From Jimgerdemannia flammicorona (taxonomy: Eukaryota > Mucoromycota > Endogonomycetes > Endogonales > Endogonaceae): a stretch of DNA of 14,740 bases. Position 1 is the stretch's first letter, and each line of letters opens with the position of its first letter. The position numbers and the translations under genes were made by a program. Below, piece by piece: positions 9,645 to 14,740 of the stretch. The notes under the pieces were generated by a model. It made no database searches and was not told the DNA's origin. It was given only the letters and a program-made list of their open reading frames with translations. The DNA lies in the NCBI GenBank assembly GCA_003990745.1, contig RBNI01004047.1:1-14740 (forward strand), given 5' to 3'.

Positions 9645-9770
9645 GTTGTTAGTCTCTTTTCTCCAAAAACAATGTTGTAAGTGCTCTCCAAAGATTGTGT
9701 AACCTGAATGGTACTGGAAAGAGATGTCTCCTTACTCTGTCTCACCCTGTCTCACTATCCATTCCAGTAT

Positions 9771-9932
9771 TCTGGCTTACTGTCTTGCTAACTCATCTTG
9801 CTACCCTGTTCTTGCTAATCCATTCTTGTTACTTCATTCTCACCACCCTGTTCTTGCTATCTCATTCTCACCATCTTATTCTCACTACCTTATTCTTGCT
9901 ATTCTGTTCTTGCCATCTCATTCTTACTACTA
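9771..9932. repeat. CT-rich minisatellite, about 15-base unit
   Basis: About ten degenerate copies of a 13-18 base unit built on CATTCTTGCTAT or CATTCTCACTAC. It lies just upstream of LINE ORF1 (on the minus strand) and could be part of its 5' untranslated region. The plus-strand open frame through it is a by-product of the 15-base period. The reverse complement resembles the GA-rich array at 13508-13605. Confidence 0.8.
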
Positions 9933-10134
9933 ATTGCAGTATACCATCTTGTCACCCACATTGGTATATCATCTAGACACATTATTTCACTACTCTTTTC
10001 TTCATTCCTAGGTGTGCCTTGATACTCATTTCAGGTATATTGCATTTATTCTATATTACATATTTGCTTCTCACTATAGTGGTGGCTTGGCTGCAGCAGC
10101 GGCTTATCTATAGAAGTGAGAGCAGGGGTAACTT
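9933..10134. other. Spacer with no recognised feature
   Basis: About 200 bases between two repeat arrays. I see no coding sequence or motif in it. The single CpG at 10100-10101 is the last one before the CpG-free block. Confidence 0.5.
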
Positions 10135-10458
10135 AGAGGCTAGTCATCAGAGTGTCTCATGATCTGTGTCAATGACATAAAGAAAGACCTCTTATGACCA
10201 GTCTCCAGTAACTTATCCCAGATAGTATCAGCTTTGATAGAGACCAGTTATGGAGATGTCTCCTGATCTGTATCAACAAAGTACTCTCTCTCTTAAGGGG
10301 GACCTCTCACAGCCAGTCTCTGTCATTCTATCTCAGGTAGTATCAGCCCTAGAGAAGGTTGGTCAGGGGAGTGTCTCTCAATCTATACTAATGAAGTACT
10401 CTCTCTCCTGAGGAGGACCTCTTGCAGCTGGTCTCTGGTATCTCATTCTAGGCAGTTT
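10135..10458. repeat. Three degenerate tandem copies of a 104-115 base unit
   Basis: The anchor GATCTGTGTCAA recurs in variant form at 10161, 10265 and 10380. Each copy carries the order GTGTCTC, GATCTG, GACCTCTTATGACCAGTCTC and ATCAG variants. It lies about 0.5-0.8 kb upstream of LINE ORF1 on the minus strand. It may be a monomer-type 5' region of the LINE or an independent tandem repeat; the sequence does not decide. Confidence 0.7.
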
Positions 10459-10497
10459 CTTTATTTTTTTTTTTCATAATTGACCATACTCCTGTCT

Positions 10498-10681
10498 TAC
10501 CAGTTTCTTGTCTACCAGTTTCTTGTCTGTCAGTTTCTCACCTATCTGTTTCTTATCTACCAGTTTCTTGTCTACCAGTTTCTCATTTACTGATTTCTTG
10601 TCTACTAGTTTCTTATCTATCAGTTTCTTTTCTTGTCTGCTAGTTTCTTGCCTACTGGTTTCCCACCTGTCAGTTTCCCAG
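10498..10681. repeat. Minisatellite, 15-base unit, about 12 copies
   Basis: The consensus is TACCAGTTTCTTGTC. Spacing is an exact 15 bases except in one unit that has five extra bases (near 10626-10635). The plus-strand open frame of 66 codons through it is a five-residue repeat forced by the period and is not a gene. Confidence 0.9.
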
Positions 10682-12396
10682 AATAGAAGACAATTTTATT
10701 CTTGTTGACTTTGATCTAAGTGAATTCCTAACTATTTCAAGACTGGAGTTGGAGGCTGTCCTATTAATACCTATCACTCTTTTATCTGATAGGGCTACTC
10801 TTGGACTAGATTTTGAAAAACCACTAGAATATAATATTTTGGAAAATTTTTAAACTTCCTGGCTTATGTTGTCTATATGAAGCATAGGATCAATATACTT
10901 CAGGAGATATTCTGGAGCTCTTATTGTGAAGGGTTGTCTGAGATATAGTATTTCTACTTTCTCAGGAGCTCTTTCTTAATAGGTCAGAAGATATATAATT
11001 GAATTTTTCAATATCTTCCAACTGTCAAGGTAAGATTGGGTAATTCCTGGGCATAATTTCAGAGAGTACCAGGCATGTCCATTAATTGCAAGGTGTTGAT
11101 GAGGTTATTCTATTTTTATTTAATTATTCAGAAACTGAGAAGAACTAGCATAAAGTACAATTGGTGGATTTTTTGAATCAACAGCAGCAATACTGGAAAA
11201 TCAGCAGAATCTAAAAATAAATTTGTCAAACTCAGTTCTGAATTCTAAGTTTAACAGATTTCAAAATATTGACTCAATATTACAGTAGGACAAACTATCA
11301 CACTTTATATACAGAATTCTGAGAAAGTTGGACATCAATATCCTATCAGATTCTTAGAAAAAGGGTATCAAAATTGATTTCAAACTATAGTATTTTTGGA
11401 GTCCCCTATTTTGCCAGCTAATATTGTATTCAAATCACAATTATATTGTCTTGGATACTGATACTGAGGAAGTTGTTTTAGTAGTTTAGAGAGAGATATT
11501 AGGAGATCAGACAAGTCAGGTCTTGATGGATATTTATAAAGAGATATTCAAAGTTTAATAAGTTAAATTGTATGGCAAGACTTGAGCTAGAACTGGATCT
11601 TATGTATCAGCTGACTACACATTGACTTATACTGATAGAATTCATTGCTACATCATACCTCTTAATAATTTCAAACCAAAAATTAGATAAGATAAATAGA
11701 CAAATAGTAAGTATACTAACTGATCACCTGTGAACTTAAAATTTATCATTATTTTACCTGTATTTACTATCAAAAATTACTTCAATATATCTTAAAGTAC
11801 TTTAATATACTATTCACAATATAGTGTTTCTCTACTTTAAATTTCATATTATATATCCTTAAACAAAGCATTTGACATTAGCTTATACAGAATAGTAAGT
11901 TTATCTCAATAGAATAGCATATATTTACTAGTCTAAGTTTCAGATATATAAGTGATGTTAAAAATATTATAATTGAAGAGCTAATTTAAAAAGAGAATTA
12001 CTGAATATTCATTGATTTAATAGAAATATTATCTGTTTAATTATATACCACTCTATTTTTGGCTACTATATTTAAAAGTTTTATTATCTCTCTTATATTT
12101 GTGAACTAGAGAGGTCTATTTACTATTGAAATTCTTCTATTTGTAAATATATTAAGAAGTATATCTATAATCTTTCAGGATATATTTCTACTATGAAACA
12201 ATATATTTATGAGCCAAATTTTACTATTATTCCTCTAAGAATATAAAGGATTATTTACATCAGTTGTAGATATCTATCTAAGTTTAGAAATAAATTTATT
12301 ATACTATATAAGTACTTTCTTATTATTAATAATCTGACCACCAGTTGGTTTATAGATAATATGATCCCTATAAAACTCCAATATAATAGATGGACT

Positions 12397-12481
12397 TCTC
12401 TGCTCTAGAATTGAATTGTTATTCTCTCTGAATAATTATCTTTTCTCTTGAATTAAATTGTCATTTTTGCTGAATAATATG
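12397..12481. repeat. 42-base direct duplication, two diverged copies
   Basis: GAATTGAATTGTTATT at 12408 recurs as GAATTAAATTGTCATT at 12450, with flanking CTCT and CTGAATAAT words in the same order. Confidence 0.6.
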
Positions 12482-13303
12482 CTTATATTGAAGATAGATT
12501 ATTACTGCTAATATTATCTTAAATTATATATATATACTTAGTATAATTATCTGAAATCTTCTAAGTTCATTTATATGAGTTGCTTGAACTTGAAATATGT
12601 GTGGAATTTAAGATTAACTCACAAACTATAGATGAATTTATGGATAATAGTAGTGTAAGGTTAAAGTTGTTAAAATCTTAATAAACTGAAAATTTAAGAA
12701 TAGACTTATTATTCTGATATCATATAAGTATATCATATATCTTACAGATATATTGAGTTAATCCCAAGGCAGATTTATTCTTTATATTACAATATGAGTA
12801 AGAAAGCTTTATATTGATATTAAGTTTGAAGTAGGGAAGAATTTGAGAGATAATATAAATTTTAACAATAAGTTCATAATTATGAAATATACTGACCTAA
12901 AATAGAATTCTTTATTTAATTAACTTTACACTTTTACCTTAATGCACTTACATACTTAGTATACTTGCTTAATATACACTTGTTTAATATACTTATGCTT
13001 TATTATATTAACTAAACTTATTATATTATCATATTAACTAAATATAAGTAAGCAAGCTTTACATTCACTTATTAGACTTTCTGATGATATATATATATAT
13101 ATATAAATATTATAGGTATAAAAAGAGATCTTTACCTAGAAGAATTATATGTATATATATATTCTTACCTCTTCTACTTCATATCTAAAGATAACAGATC
13201 ACCTCTTAAGATGAATAAAATATACCCCAGTATAAATAATAAGTACTAAGCCATAAATAATATATACTAAGCTATAAACAAATTATGCTAGTTCTGTAAA
13301 ACC

Positions 13304-13436
13304 AAGGAGCAGTAGACTACAGATAAGCTGTAGATAATGAAGGTATGCAAAATCAAGTAGCAGACTATAGACAAGCTACACCAGACCATAAAGGTATACA
13401 AAATTAAGAAATAGACTATATCATGCTCAGACAAGG
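13304..13436. repeat. 51-base tandem repeat, about 2.6 copies
   Basis: Units start at 13304, 13355 and 13406, each AAG followed by a GTAGACTA-type word and AAGCT, then (in the first two) AAGGTATACAAAAT variants. The minus-strand 65-codon open frame here overlaps this repeat and is not supported as a gene. Confidence 0.7.
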
Positions 13437-13507
13437 TCAATACTAGTAAGTTTATAACTCCTAACTTCAATAAGAAGGTAGTCAAATGATAAAAGACTAT
13501 ATAAGAC

Positions 13508-13605
13508 TAAGGTGAACAGAATGAGGGTAAACAAATTAAACAAGAATAAGGTAGAGTTAGTAAATAAGATAGAAGTGATGAATAAGATAGAGATGATGAA
13601 TGACT
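13508..13605. repeat. GA-rich minisatellite-like array, inverted relative to 9771-9932
   Basis: Degenerate units of 14-18 bases include GTGATGAATAAGATAG. CAAGAATAAGGTAG at 13541-13554 is an exact reverse complement of 9885-9898 in the CT-rich array, and GAACAGAATGAGGGT-type words also have counterparts there. The two arrays bracket the AT-rich block in opposite orientation. Confidence 0.55.
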
Positions 13606-14740
13606 TAAGCTTCAGCTCCTTTATCCGCTACCTTACCAGTCACAAGGTTTGGTAGGTGACCTTTCGAGTCCCCTTTCCCCTATTATTACCCCCTCTACCT
13701 TGGGTTGGTTTGCTGTGCCTGTAGGGACATGGTGGGAGGAGGGCAATGGTGATGAGTTGCCCCTTTATTGGTGTCGGATTGGTGTCTTCTCTACTTTTTC
13801 ACAGTTTCTGGTGCCTTCGGCTGCATCTGGAGTACATCCATTTTGGTGTGGCACCTTCTTCCTTTTGCCGTCGCCAACAAGGTGCTGTCTCGGTGTGTCT
13901 CGGGCTACGTAGGGAGTCAGCCGACCTTGGGCGTCAAGTGCTCAGTGTAGGTTACCTGCAAGTCCTCGGTGCCTGTGGTGGGGCCCTCTGGCTTTGGCGA
14001 GCTTCCCGGCAAGCGTAGTTCTGGCATAGGTGACTGCTTTTCAGGTGATGACGGGATGGGAGGGGAGATGGCTGTCACAGATAGGAGGAAGGGCAATAAC
14101 GGTGAACCAGTAGGGTACCAGGCTGGGGGCAGTCATCAGGGCTGGGGCAGGTACTGCTTCGGTGGGGCCTTTTGATTGGTGCAGCATGGTTAGATGGTAG
14201 GTGACACTCTCGGCTTCTTTTAGCAGGTAGCGGGGTGAGGCCCCAGTCATCAGGGGGGGTCGGGGGGCCCGAGGCTACCCATTTCAGGCGTCTTGGCTGC
14301 ACTCAACTGGAACTGGGAGCTGACATGGCAACGTGATCGAGGCCTGCAGGCTTGAGTAGTGGGGTATTGGGGGTTTCCTCCCACCTCACATGTAAGTCCT
14401 TTACTCACCTCGACTGGGAGAACCAGGCCCTACCCACCGTATTGTGCTTTGATGAGGGTTTTTCTTTGTCTGTCATTCTCTTTGGGGTGGCAGGGGCTAT
14501 TCTATTCAGCTCGGGCATGGCCTTGTACATACGTTGGGTTCTCAGGCATGCGCTTTCGGTCATTGGTGTATGGTTGAGTTCCCCTGGTGGTATGGAGAGC
14601 ATGGTGCGTAGAATGAGGTGGGGCCAACATAGGCCCTGCTGCGCCTGGTATGGTCGAGCTGCTGGACAATAGCTAGCCTAGGTTAATGGGGGGGCAGTGC
14701 TTGGTGGGTGGTGGGGGAGGGTTTTGGCCTATATAGTCTA
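13606..14740. other. GC-rich, CpG-containing segment, no recognised gene
   Basis: Composition changes sharply at about 13610-13630, from roughly a quarter G+C with no CpG to GC-rich with many CpG. The longest open frame is 106 codons (plus, 14352-14672) and several frames of similar size overlap on both strands, so none stands out. A minus frame at 14075-14302 is Pro/Ser/Arg-rich (with PPTPPDDWGLTPLPAKRSRE) and could be part of a linker in a larger gene or element, but I recognise no family. Good splice-donor words exist on both strands around 14390-14410 without matching exons. G runs near 14250-14270 and 14688-14721 could form G-quadruplexes. It may be the edge of a gene or of a less decayed element outside the window. 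Confidence 0.5.

Larger units (their letters stand above)
3914..9700 (-). mobile_element. LINE copy B, near full-length two-ORF non-LTR retrotransposon
   Basis: On the minus strand it carries ORF1 (9644 to 7610), a 32-base spacer, ORF2 (7578 to about 4147 or beyond) and a 3' untranslated end. APE endonuclease placed before reverse transcriptase identifies a non-LTR element of the L1/Tad/I type rather than an R2-like one. The zinc finger after RT is the zf-RVT kind common in plant and fungal LINEs; I did not place it in a named clade. The 5' limit is not visible; I drew it just beyond the first ORF1 ATG. The 3' limit is inferred from where homology to copy A stops. The tail reads as TAGTGA-like short repeats (plus strand about 3914-3945), not poly(A). 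CpG is sparse and CA/TG abundant throughout. Confidence 0.85.
10682..13507. other. AT-rich block without recognisable genes
   Basis: G+C is roughly a quarter by eye (20% and 27% in two lines counted). Open frames are very short; the longest is 65 codons (minus, 13288-13485) and covers a tandem repeat. I translated stretches around 11400-11700 in the plus frames and recognised no protein family. Local structure includes a 42-base direct duplication at about 12397-12481, a (TA)n run near 13088-13105, and repeated CTTAATATAC-like words near 12940-13060. There is no CpG anywhere in it. It may be one or more ancient transposons mutated beyond recognition, or an AT-rich structural region. Confidence 0.7.

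Noticed and set aside
9695..9976. Leu/Ser/His-rich plus-strand frame suggesting a membrane protein
   Set aside because: A 15-base repeat read in one frame gives a five-residue hydrophobic repeat; no start context or conserved domain.
9771..10681. CRISPR-like array
   Set aside because: Repeats are degenerate, directly contiguous and without unique spacers of constant size, in a eukaryotic transposon context.
10508..10708. Ser/Phe-rich repeat protein
   Set aside because: Same cause: a 15-base minisatellite free of stops in one frame.
14385..14412. Splice donors (GTAAGT on plus, GTGAGT on minus) suggesting an intron
   Set aside because: No matching branch site, acceptor and coherent exon pair could be found on either strand.
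14352..14672. 106-codon plus-strand frame with a possible hydrophobic stretch
   Set aside because: Several overlapping frames on both strands have similar length in this GC-rich segment, and no motif or family is recognisable.

Overview
This window is eukaryotic, repeat-rich DNA with no intact host gene that I can support. I see no bacterial-type operon, RNA gene or CRISPR array. Its contents are a decayed Ty1/copia LTR retrotransposon, two head-to-tail non-LTR (LINE) copies on the minus strand, several minisatellites, and a very AT-rich block without CpG. A filamentous fungus with cytosine methylation is my best guess. The LINE and copia families also occur in plants, algae and other eukaryotes, so the taxon is not settled.

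Layout. 1-197 is the end of a 5' LTR, followed by a primer-binding site (198-210) matching the anticodon-loop region of initiator tRNA-Met. Then come gag (251-1107) and pol (1108-2637): zinc knuckle, protease, pre-integrase zinc finger and integrase core. Pol stops abruptly at a fold-back palindrome (2560-2673). That palindrome is joined directly to the last 34 bases of the 3' LTR (2671-2704), so reverse transcriptase and RNase H are missing. 2705-3913 (minus) is a 5'-truncated LINE. 3914 to about 9700 (minus) is a second, much longer copy of the same family: ORF1 with an RRM-like fold, a 32-base spacer, then ORF2 with APE endonuclease, reverse transcriptase and an RVT-type zinc finger. Both copies are broken by stops and frameshifts.

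Upstream of the long LINE lie three tandem-repeat arrays (about 9771-9932, 10135-10458 and 10498-10681). They are followed by about 3 kb of AT-rich DNA with no recognisable gene. From 10102 to 13625 I find no CpG on reading every line. CpG returns at 13626 in a GC-rich segment (to 14740) in which I recognise no gene.

The common thread is decay by CpG-to-TpG transition. Most premature stops are TGA where the family expects arginine (CGA). In two places an internal duplicate still carries CGA: the second palindrome arm, and the other LINE copy. The elements were therefore probably methylated and silenced after they arrived. I found no undescribed gene system. The most unusual items are the fold-back deletion product and the CpG-free block.
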